Program-made: the position numbers and the translations under genes
In this document: positions 24,981 through 35,560 of the stretch, piece after piece
Layout: each line of letters starts with the position of its first letter
How positions within the stretch are numbered: position 1 is the first letter of the stretch
Source of the DNA: Diphasiastrum complanatum
Lineage: Eukaryota; Streptophyta; Lycopodiopsida; Lycopodiales; Lycopodiaceae
Assembly: GCA_029204225.1 (NCBI GenBank)
Contig: CM055097.1
Location: 7,833,676 to 7,897,675 of the forward strand
DNA: 64,000 nt
Reading direction: 5' to 3'
The notes under the pieces: generated by a model
What the model was told of the DNA's origin: nothing
The model's database searches: none
Seen by the model: only the letters and a program-made list of their open reading frames with translations

Positions 24981-27655
24981 TCATAGAGAGCTTGCTTGCA
25001 TTGGTGATTCCATCAATCAAAATGAGCTAGTCCAAGTCATTCTCAATGGCTTGAGAAGTGAATTTGATAACCTTGTCCAATCCTATGCCATTAAGGAGGA
25101 GCTACCAAGTTTGGAGGCTCTCCAAAGTGTGCTAATTTCTAAAGAATCAAGACAAGAGTATAAGCTCTTGAGGATGGACAAGCTTTCTCTCACTCATAAT
25201 GATGGCAAAGCCGTCTTTGCCAAGGACAAGCACAAAGGGAGGAGCAAGAACCAATTTCAACAATCCTCAAGCAAGGACAAAGCCAAATCCAAAGACAAAG
25301 ATGAGGAGGAAGATGATTCCTCTAATGCTTCATCATCCAAGATCAAGAAGAAGAAGATCAAGTGTTTTTATTGTGGCAAGAAAGGCCATTATGCCACCAA
25401 TTGCTTCAAGAAGAAGAATCAACTCAAGCAAGCCAACATCACCAATGACAAGGAAGATACTATTGCAAGTGATAGAGAGGGATCTGTTATGGTCTCTAGC
25501 TTCTCATCCAATCCTTTCAAGAAGGATGGTATATTGATAGTGGCCTCGTCACATATGTGTAGATCCAAGGATTCTTTCTCTTCTATTGCACCTTATGATG
25601 GAGTCAAGAAATCAATATACACTACAAATGATTTTGAATGTCCTACTGAAGGCATAGGGAACATTCCCTTAAAGCTTGCATCCTCTAAAGTTCTTTCTCT
25701 TTCTAAAGTGCTTTATGTGCCTAAGCTTACTAAGAATCTCATTAGTGTTGGCCAAATGCTTGATAATGGCCTTGATGTAAAATTCAATGTTGATATTTGT
25801 ACTATCAAGAAGAATGATGAGATACTTGCATTAGGATCTAGATTTGGAGGCATCTATAAACTAGATCCAAATGAATATGTGAATTCTTGTAATGTTGCTC
25901 TTGTGAACAAGCTCTCTATGGAGGAATTATGGCATAGGAGGTTGGGACATCCCAACTACAAATCCATGCTCTCTATGATCAAAGAGGCCAAAGTTATTGG
26001 CTTGCCAAAGTCATTCTCCAAGAAGATCAAGCCTTGTGAGGCTTGTGCTATTGCTAAATCTCACAAAAAGCCATTTACAAGATCTTCTATCAAAAGCAAG
26101 CATCCTTTGGATTTAATCCACTCGGATGTGCATTTCTCATCAACTATAAGCAAGGGAGGAGCCACTTGTTTTGTTACTTTCATTGATGATTTCACAAGAT
26201 TCACTTGGATATATCTTCTTGCTTCTAAATCTATGGTGTTTGATCATTTCCTTATTTATAAAGCTTATGTAGATAATCAATTCTCATTCAAGATTAAAGC
26301 TCTTAGATGTGATGGAGGTGGTGAATATATCTTCAATAAATTTCAAGATTTTTGTGAGCTTGAAGGCATTAAAAGAGAGTTCTCTTGTGCCTATTCTCCA
26401 TCTCAAAATGGAGTGGCCGAGAGAAAGAATAGATCTCTATGTGAATGTGCAAAATCTATGAGAATTGAGGCATCTTTGCCCAAAGATTTTTGGGGAGAAG
26501 CCATTAATTGTGCAAATTATCTTTGCAATAGGCTCTCACATATAGCTCCTGGAGGAAAGTCACCATATAAGATCTTATATTTGAAGAAGCCTAAGGTTGA
26601 TCACCTTAGAGTTTTTGGATGCATATGATTTGCCTATATTCCCTTGGAAACAGGGAAGAAGGAAGATCCTAGTGCATGCAAAAGGATCATGGTTGGATAC
26701 TCATCCACCAAAAAGGCCTATAGAGTCTTTGTACTCTCTACTTCTCAAGTTATTGAAAGTAGAGATGTTGTCTTTCATGAAGATCAACATTCATCTTTTG
26801 AAGAGGCCGAGATCAAGAAGTCTATGGATGCATCACCTATTATTGATTTTGAAGACAATTATGATGTGATGGGGTCGAGAATTGAAGAAGACTCTCCTCG
26901 GATTTTCTCACCAAGAAGATCCATGAGAGATAGATCTGAGCCTAAGAGGCTCTCATATGTTGACAAAGGCAAACAAGTGGATCTTGATTCCACTAATTAT
27001 GTTTTTTATGTCTCTCATGAAGAGCCAAAGAATGTACAAGAGGCACTCAATACCAAGGAGTGGTATGATGCCATGAAGCAAGAGTATGATGCATTTATCA
27101 CCAACAATACTTGGGAGCTTGTGGATCCTCCATCCAACAAGCATGTGATTGGTTGTAAATGGGTATTTCGGATCAAGTACAATCATGGTGGCACATCAAC
27201 AAGTATAAAGCAAGATTATGTGCCAAAGGATTTGCTCAAATCCATGGCCTTGATTATGAGGAGGCCTTTGCACCCGTTGCAAAGATGGTGGCAATAAGAA
27301 TTTTTATTTCTCTTGCTTGTTTCTTTAAGTGGAAGGTGTTCCAATTAGATGTATCCAATGCTTTTTTAAATAGTTATCTTGAGGAGGAGATCTATATGGA
27401 ACAACCTCAAGGATTCATCAAGGATGAGTCGAAAGTGTGCTTGCTCTTCAAAAGTCTTTATGGACTCAAGAAAGCACCAAGATCATGGTATTCAAGACTT
27501 AATTCTTTCCTTATCTCAATAGGATTTACTCTTAGTGACTATGATCCTTCCATGTATCTAAAGTTTGTTGATAGTAATATTGTCATTCTTCTAATTTATG
27601 TTGATGACATTATTCTTTGTGGAAGTTGTATCAAGCTAGTTGATGAAACTAAGCT
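24981..27655 (+). pseudogene. Ty1/copia gag-pol remnant with a long surviving frame
   Basis: This belongs to the LTR at 23649. The N-terminal half of gag is deleted; similarity starts near 24985 (IGDSINQNELVQVILNGL). A 525-codon frame (25051-26628) then holds the CCHC knuckle (CFYCGKKGHYATNC, near 25363), the integrase zinc finger (LWHRRLGHPNYKSM near 25929; CEACAIAKSHKKPF) and the integrase core (LIHSDVHFSS, CDGGGEYIF near 26308, GVAERKNRSLCECAKSM). The protease motif is out of frame: the DNA near 25530 encodes WYIDSG in the +1 frame. After 26628 RT blocks follow (NNTWELVDPPSNKHVIGCKW near 27105; QLDVSNAFLNSYLEEEIYM near 27345; LIYVDDIIL near 27594). It ends abruptly near 27655. It is inactive but less decayed than most neighbours. 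Confidence 0.88.
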
Positions 27656-28321
27656 AGACTTGAGTCGTACTCTAGAACAGAGATTAACTATCAGAAATAG
27701 GTTTATCTCTGAGTACTTGTTTGATATGGAAGTCAGAGTAAGAATCGTGTTTTCCTCGGTTAATATTGTAAGTTAAAGGAACTGTTTCTATACTTATTTC
27801 CTGTCTTGAGGAGCTTCTAAGGATAGAAGCAATTTAAGGAGGGAAGAATGTTATGGCCATATTCGGTTAAGGACCTGGAATAGTCCTAATATGGTAAATC
27901 GGCCCTCCAGTACTCGAGATTATTGGTCACGCCATGATTTAATTCCATGTCAAGACCGTTTGTGACTAATTACCTGGAGAGGACCCAGACACTCTAATTG
28001 AGACATTTGGAGCATTGCATGTCTGTGTGACAGATATAGGCAGGAGGACTGCATGAAGAGATGTGATCTATTTATAGTTGACCTGCATGGAGATTGCATG
28101 GTTGCATGCACAGGACTCTACTCTCTATATAAGGAGGTGGGGATTCTCTCGTCGACATATTGGGTTTAGGTTACCAGGTTCTCTCTTCTCCTCTTGCTTC
28201 ACATGGCATGGCTTTGAGGCTAGATCCAGTTTTGATCTAGGATTGGTTGGTGGAGGCTCCATAGTCTCTCCTATTGTGTTCTCCTGTCCTCATCTTAGAG
28301 GCAATCCTGTTGGGTTCTTAC
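27656..28321 (+). mobile_element. Gypsy-type 3' end: polypurine tract and LTR
   Basis: A purine-rich tract (AAGGAGGGAAGAA, about 27836-27848) is followed by TGTTATGGCC at 27849, typical of a gypsy LTR start. Within it lies a promoter-like CTATATAAGGAGG near 28124. The right boundary is uncertain; TTCTTACA at about 28314-28321 would give an LTR of about 473 bp. I found no second LTR, so it is a solo LTR or the tail of a truncated element joined to the copia remnant at about 27655. Confidence 0.55.
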
Positions 28322-28914
28322 ACTGGCTACATCATTGGAAGAAGCAAAAACGGGAAGCTCAATATTTGAAGGAAGAATCTAGGGCCAAGGAAGGAGGAAA
28401 GTCACGTGTACCACTCACTACTAAAAGCACAGTGAGAGCTTCTATAAGAAGTTGAAGAAAATGAAGACAATGCAAGAGTGTCTATTAGAGGAGATGAAAA
28501 GAAACCACGGAGAGAGAGCATGGTACATTATACCATGGATTAATTTTATGCCACGGTAAGAAAAATCATTAACTATTATAGAGGGCTGTATATATATAGC
28601 GAAGGTGATTATAATAAAAATCACCATACTTGGAGACAACCTATTTCAAAATAATCAAAACCAAAATGTACATAAACAAGAAGTTCCAAGTTGATGTCGG
28701 GTCGAGTTAAAGCCTTGAACCCTAGTAAAGGTTGCAAATGAATGGTTAAGCCTCATCAATGGAGCATGGAACCTTGGAATAAAAGCTCAAATCTTCCAGC
28801 TGATGACGAGCTAGGTTGAAGCCTTGAATGTTGGAAAAAAGGATGCACACTCAACAGTCAAGCCTCCATGTTTCCAATGTCTAAAAACCACATTGATGGA
28901 GGAAGGACCTTAGT
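28322..28914. other. Spacer with a two-copy 109-bp repeat
   Basis: From about 28690 two diverged copies of a unit sharing TGATG...GCCTTGAA start 109 bp apart (28692 and 28801). No gene is recognised. Confidence 0.4.
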
Positions 28915-29650
28915 AAAAAGTGTGTACTTTTTAGCACGTGTGAGGACACACAAATCAATGTGCTTGATCTTCTAAGGTGGGTGTGATTGTACATGAAGCT
29001 ATCACTTGATTGTACAAGCAATCTTCCTAGACAATTTTCAAGACAAGAGCACACCAGCATTTGTTAATGATCATCCACACTTTCTCACTCAAACCAAACA
29101 CTTAACATGGAAAAAACTAATTCCCAAACACATACAAAGAGTGAGAGAGAGCCCTTGCTCTCGAGTAGAGAGAGAATAGAAGAGAAACACCCCAAAATTG
29201 TGATTAACTCTCAAAAAACCATATGTACAATGAGAGAGCTCTTCCATAATATAGTACTAGCACGAGATCTAGCATGAGTAAATGTTCTAGAATGCCCATT
29301 GATTGCCTTTCTACATCATGATTGGACCCCTAGATTTTCACCTCTCATTATGATTGGACCTCATGATTTCCACCTCACAATTTAATTGGGCCTCATGATG
29401 TGCACCTCTAAACATGATTGGTCCACATGTAATGCACCTCTTAAAGTGATTGGCCTTGTGATCTACACCTCTAAATGTGATTGGGCCAAATGGATATGTG
29501 ACAAATGTCACTATATCACTAGAACTCAAATTTGAGGCCTATTAACTATTCGAACTCATCATTAATGAGGTAAAATGATTAGGCCTACACTCCACACGTG
29601 GAAACATGCTCCACAAATGTGAGATCTGCATATGTACATAAAAGTATAAA
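28915..29650 (-). repeat. LTR-like segment related in architecture to the 23.6-24.3 kb LTR
   Basis: Read on the minus strand it has the same order of parts as the LTR at 23649-24286. A 32-bp tandem array (29310-29490, cores GGNCC at 29324, 29356, 29388, 29420, 29452 and 29483) comes first. A TCTCTCTCTACTCGAGAG block follows near 29180-29150, then CCTTAGAAGATCA near 28970, then CACACGTG near 28935. Outside these shared parts the sequences diverge. The exact ends are not defined, and no primer site or coding region is attached. It is probably a solo or truncated LTR of a sister family. Confidence 0.6.
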
Positions 29651-31351
29651 CTAATCAAGCTAGATTTTGCAAAATCTTCGCAAAAAGGAAAGAATATAAT
29701 TTGAACATGGTCACAATGGACTTTGTTTTGCTACAATTGCACTTTGTAAAAGATCCAAATAAATTGATGGAGTTGAGCTCTCCCATGTATACGCAAGTAA
29801 CACTTACCAAGGGGAGACTTTTTAAAGAGGGGGTAGTTTTTTCCAATAAATAATAGTTACAAATTTTCCTTTTTGAAATTTTTGGGAGTAAAAAAATTAC
29901 TAGTGCAAAGGGATAAGTCTATAGAGGTAACATTTAGCGTTGAATGTCCTACGAATGGCAGACTCATGAAGACATAAAGGGTAGATATGGTATAACTTCT
30001 CTATTCAACTCTATACTCGTGGCTATGCCAATTTCATGATTTTGAGCATTTTTGGAATGTTGAATATGTCTTTTTATCATAGGTGCTATGATTCTCGCAA
30101 AAGAATTGGGGGTAGCCTTGGTTTTTTTAAAACGTTTGGTTGCTTTGGATGGGTATGGATGGCTCAAGCATACTATCAAGTTAAAATCAACTTCGCACAA
30201 AGGGTTCAATTTCATTGTCAAGTATGTAGCAAGAAATACCTTCATACTTTTGCGTTGGAGTGTGTAAAGTGAGTTGAGAGCATATTAGTGAATGCAAAAT
30301 AACAACGGTTTTTTAGTAATTTGACCAAAAAGGTCATGTATGGGCATGACCCAATGTCGACACTATATGCACAATATCAATTCGATCAAAAAGTTAATTT
30401 GTCAAATTATGAAGTGTGGAGATTAATTATCATCTAGGAGGCAACATATTCAACATTTTATGGTGAGTTGCAACCATTTAAACAAGATTGAATCAAGTAA
30501 AATTTCTTTGTTGAAACTTAAACCTTCGTGATTCCATTGGATGGATGATTCATTCAATGCAAAAATTGTATTTATCTTGGAGTTGTGTTAGAAATATAGT
30601 GATAGACTTCACTCTTCCTTTACTTAGTTAAAATTACAGCAGTCCCTTCTAGGATGCATGTGCGTGGGCTGAGAAAGAAGCCCCTTCTATGTCTTAGTGT
30701 TAATCCGCAACAGCCTGTTCACGTTGGCAGATTAAGTTACAATGGCTTCGGAATTCATGGCTGCGAACCTGCTATTGGAAAGAGGCTACGTAGTCAGAGC
30801 TGAGTCTGTATCTTAAGATAGATTGTTTCTAGCAAGGCTTGCTGCAGAAGGTGCTTTGTGTGGTGCGATATCCAGAAACCACGCTGAGGAAACTAATTTT
30901 GGATTCGGAAACTTTCAGAGTGAGAAGGGATTCTCAAGAAACAAGGACAGGTTGTTTTTAGAACTGAGTTTCTGTTTAATTTGAAAAGTCTATAAGCGTT
31001 GATAAAGATTGCATACGATCAATAAGGAGAACAGATTGCAATTTCAGAGCCTACACGTAGATGCTGCTATCCCTTTTCCTGCTGCTGCTGGTTTATGAAA
31101 AATCAATCTGGATCTGCTGCAGTCAGTTGGCAGACTCCCACTGACATCATCATAGTTTTTGCACATTTATTTTTAATGCCAAGATCTTGATGAGTCTTAG
31201 TTTTAGTGCAACCTTAGCTCTCGTTTGAGCTTACATTTGGTTAAGCTTTTCCTTGGGGACGTATATATATTTCTCATTAATGTACCTACTAGTTTTTTCT
31301 ATGCACCTGGGTGTTTCTTCTTCTTCTAGTTGTGTCAAACCCCTAATCTCT

Positions 31352-31358
<7 letters not shown>
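29651..31358. other. No gene recognised
   Basis: AT-rich sequence without supported domains. Short frames on both strands near 30000-30270 overlap each other and match nothing I know. Around 31250-31290 there is a TATATATA-containing stretch followed by CT-rich DNA that looks promoter-like, but no plausible coding sequence follows. Confidence 0.4.

Positions 31359-31400
<42 letters not shown>
31359..31400. repeat. (TC)n microsatellite, 21 units
   Basis: A 42-bp TC run inside a broader pyrimidine-rich stretch (31310-31430). A second short CTCTCT run is at about 31697-31716. Confidence 0.97.
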
Positions 31401-31403
<3 letters not shown>

Positions 31404-32148
31404 TTACATTATCTCTCTCTCTCCGATCCTTATAATTTGTCACATCTCGTACATCGCTGCTCCGAAACACATATAGAAATCTATCAGTTCCGCTTATCTG
31501 CTCAACTTTCAATAATCTTCACAACAAAACCAAAAAAACAAGCAAAACTCTCCTTCAAACGTATCCCAAACCAAGCTATCTTTTTATGCACATCATCACC
31601 ACTGACCACCGTAGATCCTCTCCAACCATCTGCATGCACTTCATCCTCTCCAAAGCTCTTCAACAACAGCAGGGCATGAAGCAGGGCATGAGATCGATCT
31701 CTCTCTCTCTCTCTCTAAAATTTTATTTCCATATATTTCTGTTCTTTCTTTCCAAACATTTCTAAAATCACTTGTTTTCTCTCAAAAATCAACGTGTGCA
31801 AATCCATTTCAATTGCCCTTCAAGTGAAAACCATTTTGTATAACTCGGGTGACATTCTCACCTTTGCACTTTTTCTTTTCTTTTTCTTGAGCTTTGCACT
31901 TTTTCATTTGGAAATCATAGTGATAATTGTCCACTGTTGGATCTCTCCGCCTCTACTTGTGTTTCTGTTCATGCTAATGGCATAATGATTATTGACATAG
32001 CATCGAAGCTTCTTTGATTTTGAGTGGCTGCTCATCCGGCTTGCCTATTGTGGGCTCTATAATTTATGTTTGGGCTTATAGTGGACAGGTGGCAGATTAT
32101 AATTGGATCTGAGCACAAATGTTTAAACTCATATTAGTTTAGTAGCAG

Positions 32149-32199
32149 GCAGCCTTCAATGCACCTCGCCGCAGGGCGGCTCGGTGCATTGAAGGCTGC
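32149..32199. other. GC-rich perfect hairpin
   Basis: A 17-bp perfect inverted repeat (GCAGCCTTCAATGCACC at 32149-32165, its complement at 32183-32199) encloses a second 5-bp stem (GCCGC/GCGGC). It forms a 51-nt fold-back in otherwise AT-rich DNA. This could be a small MITE, a terminator-like or microRNA-like fold, or a footprint of a transposon end. Confidence 0.8.
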
Positions 32200-32210
32200 A
32201 TGCTAAAGCC

Positions 32211-32238
32211 GGTAGCGGGCCTGCTCACGCCCGCTACC
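32211..32238. other. Second GC-rich hairpin
   Basis: A perfect 10-bp stem (GGTAGCGGGC/GCCCGCTACC) with an 8-nt loop, only 11 bp from the previous hairpin. A related GTAGCAGGC word lies at 32142-32150. Confidence 0.75.
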
Positions 32239-32406
32239 TAGTCCATAATAGGAAGTGAGAGAGTTCCTCACAAGAGGTGGAAGCTAAGAGAAGCAAAGGA
32301 GTGAGTAAAGAGCTTGTTACAAGTCGTTTGCTCCTTATAGAACACCGTATGAGGTGTATGAATGGTCTACTAAGAGCCAATTGATAGTCGAAAGTGTTGT
32401 GCAGGT

Positions 32407-32949
32407 TTAGATAGCGAAAGTATCGGAGAAGATCGAAGAAAGCGGCAATGTTTTGCATTTTTTAGTTTTTGTTTTGGCAATGAGACTCTGAGTGATCTGA
32501 ACTCGCTCATTTCTTGAGAGAATCATGAACATTAAGGGTTCAACAACATCTAAATAACATCCAGAAAGTTCCTGCGAAATCGTCTGTGAAGAGCATAAAG
32601 AGTTCAAAAAATATGAGATATTTTTTGTGAGAAAGACACAAAAACTTTTGATGATAGCTCTGTCTAATACGCTGAATTCTATAAGAATCTGGGTGCATGG
32701 CAAGTTTGGAAGTTTCTCATGAGAAGAGCAGGTGGCGGAGCTGAGTTTCAACTGATGATTCAAAAGAACAATAAGAAAATCAATTTCAGTGGACATGATC
32801 AGAAATTTGTCAACGAAGACAGGATTTGCAGAGGCTACTCGCAGAAAAATTTGCATTTCTTCGCTCTTTAAGACATTTTTGAGGTGTTTAGGGGCAAAAT
32901 TCAATTCGCTATACTGTTCAAACTGGAAGTAATTGATGTTGGTGAGCAA
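32407..32949 (-). other. Unrecognised 180-codon frame
   Basis: The longest open frame between 31 and 37 kb. Its composition is Leu/Ser/Ile-rich and I recognise no motif. The start is ATG 32949 if real. No promoter, splice pattern or neighbouring gene supports it, so it may be chance or an antisense shadow of an old retrotransposon. Confidence 0.2.
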
Positions 32950-33239
32950 ATTACTAGCACTAAATAGTTTGAGTGATCCAATTCAAACTTTTCTGAGAGT
33001 AGGAATTGCTTGGTTTGCTTTAGTTCTAGCTACGATGAATTGCTTGGTTTGCTTTAGCAAAAAGAGCAACGTCGTGAGAATATAAGCCATCACAGTAGAG
33101 ACCATGATCAAGTGGAGAGGCGGTAGATTTGGTCATGGAAAGACACCAATCAAGAACAGGCAATTCAAACTGAAAATTTTGGTTCCAAGGATGATCAATT
33201 GATAATTCAAATCAAGGTCAAGAGTCAAGACAATCCAAA

Positions 33240-33775
33240 GTCAAAGAAACTAGAAATAGGTCATTGTTACAATAAGCTTGGTCATTTGGAGTGTGAGTGT
33301 TATCTTCAAGATAACGCAAAGGCAAATGGTAGATGAGCAATTACACTAGCCAACATCAATTTGACGATGTAATATGAAGGGTGAGAGAATGTCAAGAAAA
33401 ATTAACACTTGCTTTCTATGGTTGGAAAGTTCAACAAATGGATGTCATTTGCTTTTCTAAATGGAGTGTTGGATAAAGAAGTGTATGTGACACAACCTCA
33501 AGGATCTGCTGAGCAAGGGAGACAACATATTGTTTGCAAACTCAATAAACTTAAGCTATTTATGGATTGAGCATCACACTCAGGTATTGATGAACACTTC
33601 AAGCAAAAGGGTGGATTCTAATTTTTATATTCTACAATATGGTCAAGATTATTTGTTCATTGTCTTATATGTTAATGATTTGATCATTATCCGAAGCAAT
33701 TAGATTTTGATAGATCGTATCAAATTAGAATTGTCCCATGCTTTTGACATGAATGATTTGTTGGATTATTCTCCT
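33240..33775 (+). pseudogene. Ty1/copia zinc knuckle and RT scraps
   Basis: Short copia blocks broken by stops: a degenerate knuckle (GHCYNKLGHLECECY near 33260), FAFLNGVLDKEVYVTQPQG near 33455-33510, and frame-shifted pieces near 33620-33760 (FYILQYGQDYLFIVLYVNDL, the YVDD position reading YVND). Heavily deleted and inactive. Confidence 0.65.
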
Positions 33776-34317
33776 ACCAATCGACTAATCGACTTTTAAT
33801 CTTCATCCAACTTCATTTATCCAGACCTGCAGCCTGCTTCGTGTCACAATCTACAGAACTACTCGGAAATGGCTCACAGGTGGCTCCGACGTTTATTGAC
33901 ATCATCGACAAACTTCGAAGACTTCGGGCACTTCGAAGACTTCGGCCACTTTGGTAACTTGATCAGCCACTTCGGCCATGTCGATTGATTGACAATTAAC
34001 GTTCCACTCGTCTTGAAGCTAAAGACTTGCCCTAATCTTATAGCAAATAAATTTTCATGAATTACCAACTGGATGGATGCCAGCTTACTATGGCCCACTA
34101 GCCATTATGATTTATGACCTAATTTTAGTCCTACTAATTGGATGTTGCTGCATTTGCTTAGTATAAATAGCTGCTCATACTTCTACAAATAACAAGTATC
34201 ATCAAAAGTATTGAATAGTTAGCGTTCTCTCTCAAGCCTGCGAGCTTGGACACTCTTGAGGATTCTAGCTCAGTTCTTTAGAGTTGGTTTAGAGTTTGCT
34301 ATTGCGCTTAGTTCTAG

Positions 34318-35070
34318 ATGGATTCTCAAAGTAAAGTCGGTCTTATTGCAGACAAGCTGAATGGATCCAATTATCATTTGTGAAAATTTAAGATAAAGAC
34401 CTTGTTAATTGCCAACGAGTTGTGGGATGTTGTTACAGGTATCGAAGTAAAGCCTGAAGACGACACGGACGACTCAAAGTGGAAATTGAAGGATGGTAAA
34501 GCTTTTGCACTTATTATCCTCAATATATCAGATACTCAAATTGGCCACATAGCTGAAGCCAAAACTTCGAAAGAAGTTTGGGACATCTTGAGCTCACTAT
34601 ATGATGTGAGAGACGTAACTACCAAATTACATCTACGAAAGAAATTTTTCACACTCAAGATGTCAAAGAGTGATTCTCTTCAAAGTCACATTAACCAGTT
34701 TAAGAATCTCTTGCAATAGATGACCACTGTCGGATCAGTCATTGACGATCAGGACGCAATTATGACATTGCTTTCAAGTTTGCCCTCTACATATGAGAAC
34801 TGGGTGATGATCATCACGACACACTTAGATTTAACTCTTACCAGAGTTATCACTATGTTGCTGCAAGAAGATAATCGAAGAATTCAAGACACTCCGTCTA
34901 CTTCTTCATCTCATGCTCTAGGAGATACCAAAGTGAAAAAGTATTTCCATGTGATTTATTACTCATTTCCCAAAGACAAAAAGAGGGGCATGCTGCTTTT
35001 TGAATCATGCTTAATCGACTTACTAAAATTGCATATTTTATTCCCACATAGACAAGGTCAACACAACTAA
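34318..35070 (+). pseudogene. Ty1/copia gag remnant
   Basis: Starts at ATG 34318 (MDSQSKVGLIADKLNGSNYHL), with an in-frame TGA at about 34381. It continues with ELWDVVTGIEVKPEDD, KWKLKDGKAFALIILNISD and TKLHLRKKFF up to a TAG at 34717. Further blocks are IDDQDAIMTLLSSLPSTYENW and VITMLLQEDNRRIQDTPSTS. It is the same gag family as the remnants at 3.2-4.7 and 13.1 kb. A possible LTR promoter TATAAATAG lies near 34160. No pol follows; a gypsy scrap comes next. Confidence 0.8.
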
Positions 35071-35269
35071 ATTATAGTTTTCTGAAAAAACATCTTTCAA
35101 CTACAAGGAGTGTCACGTGATGACTTGTGAGCAATTGAGACCTCAGTTCTACTAGTAACTATGGATTGTTTTCTTCACAAGGTTGGACATGAGTTGTGGA
35201 GATCTAGTGGACTCATATGGACAAATTAAACTATGAGCCGAGTAGCTGAGAATACGCTTTGTGCCTTTA

Positions 35270-35560
35270 TTGCTAAGAAGCAAGTTGGAAGAGAATCACC
35301 TCCAAATCTTGGACTTTGCTTATAACAGTAGCAAGCATCAGCCATTGGCATGAATCTATTCATGACAATGTATGGCTATGAGCCATTGGCTCCACTCCTC
35401 GTGGGGCTTGCCAATGTTGTGCACAAAAATATGTTTTGGATAGGTGTTCAAACATGGACAACGTGTTCCTTCAAAAAAAGCTCTAAGAATTTACGTAATG
35501 GTAAATGTTCATAGTTTTGACCTCGTTTCTATGGACGTTGGAAGGTCAGTTGACAAATTA
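35270..35560 (+). pseudogene. Ty3/gypsy integrase scrap
   Basis: Blocks near 35310-35430 (MNLFMTMYGYEPLAPLL) match the gypsy integrase segment that includes FAYN...YG..P. They are followed by basic, stop-ridden sequence and a RFYGRW-like block near 35525. Only a fragment remains. Confidence 0.55.

Noticed and set aside
28078-28455. 125-codon plus-strand frame
   Set aside because: Lies across the gypsy LTR promoter region and its right edge; no recognised motif.
9300-29500. CRISPR array or prokaryotic operon
   Set aside because: The 32-bp arrays are contiguous imperfect tandem repeats without unique spacers, inside plant LTRs; no cas-like genes and a clearly nuclear plant context.
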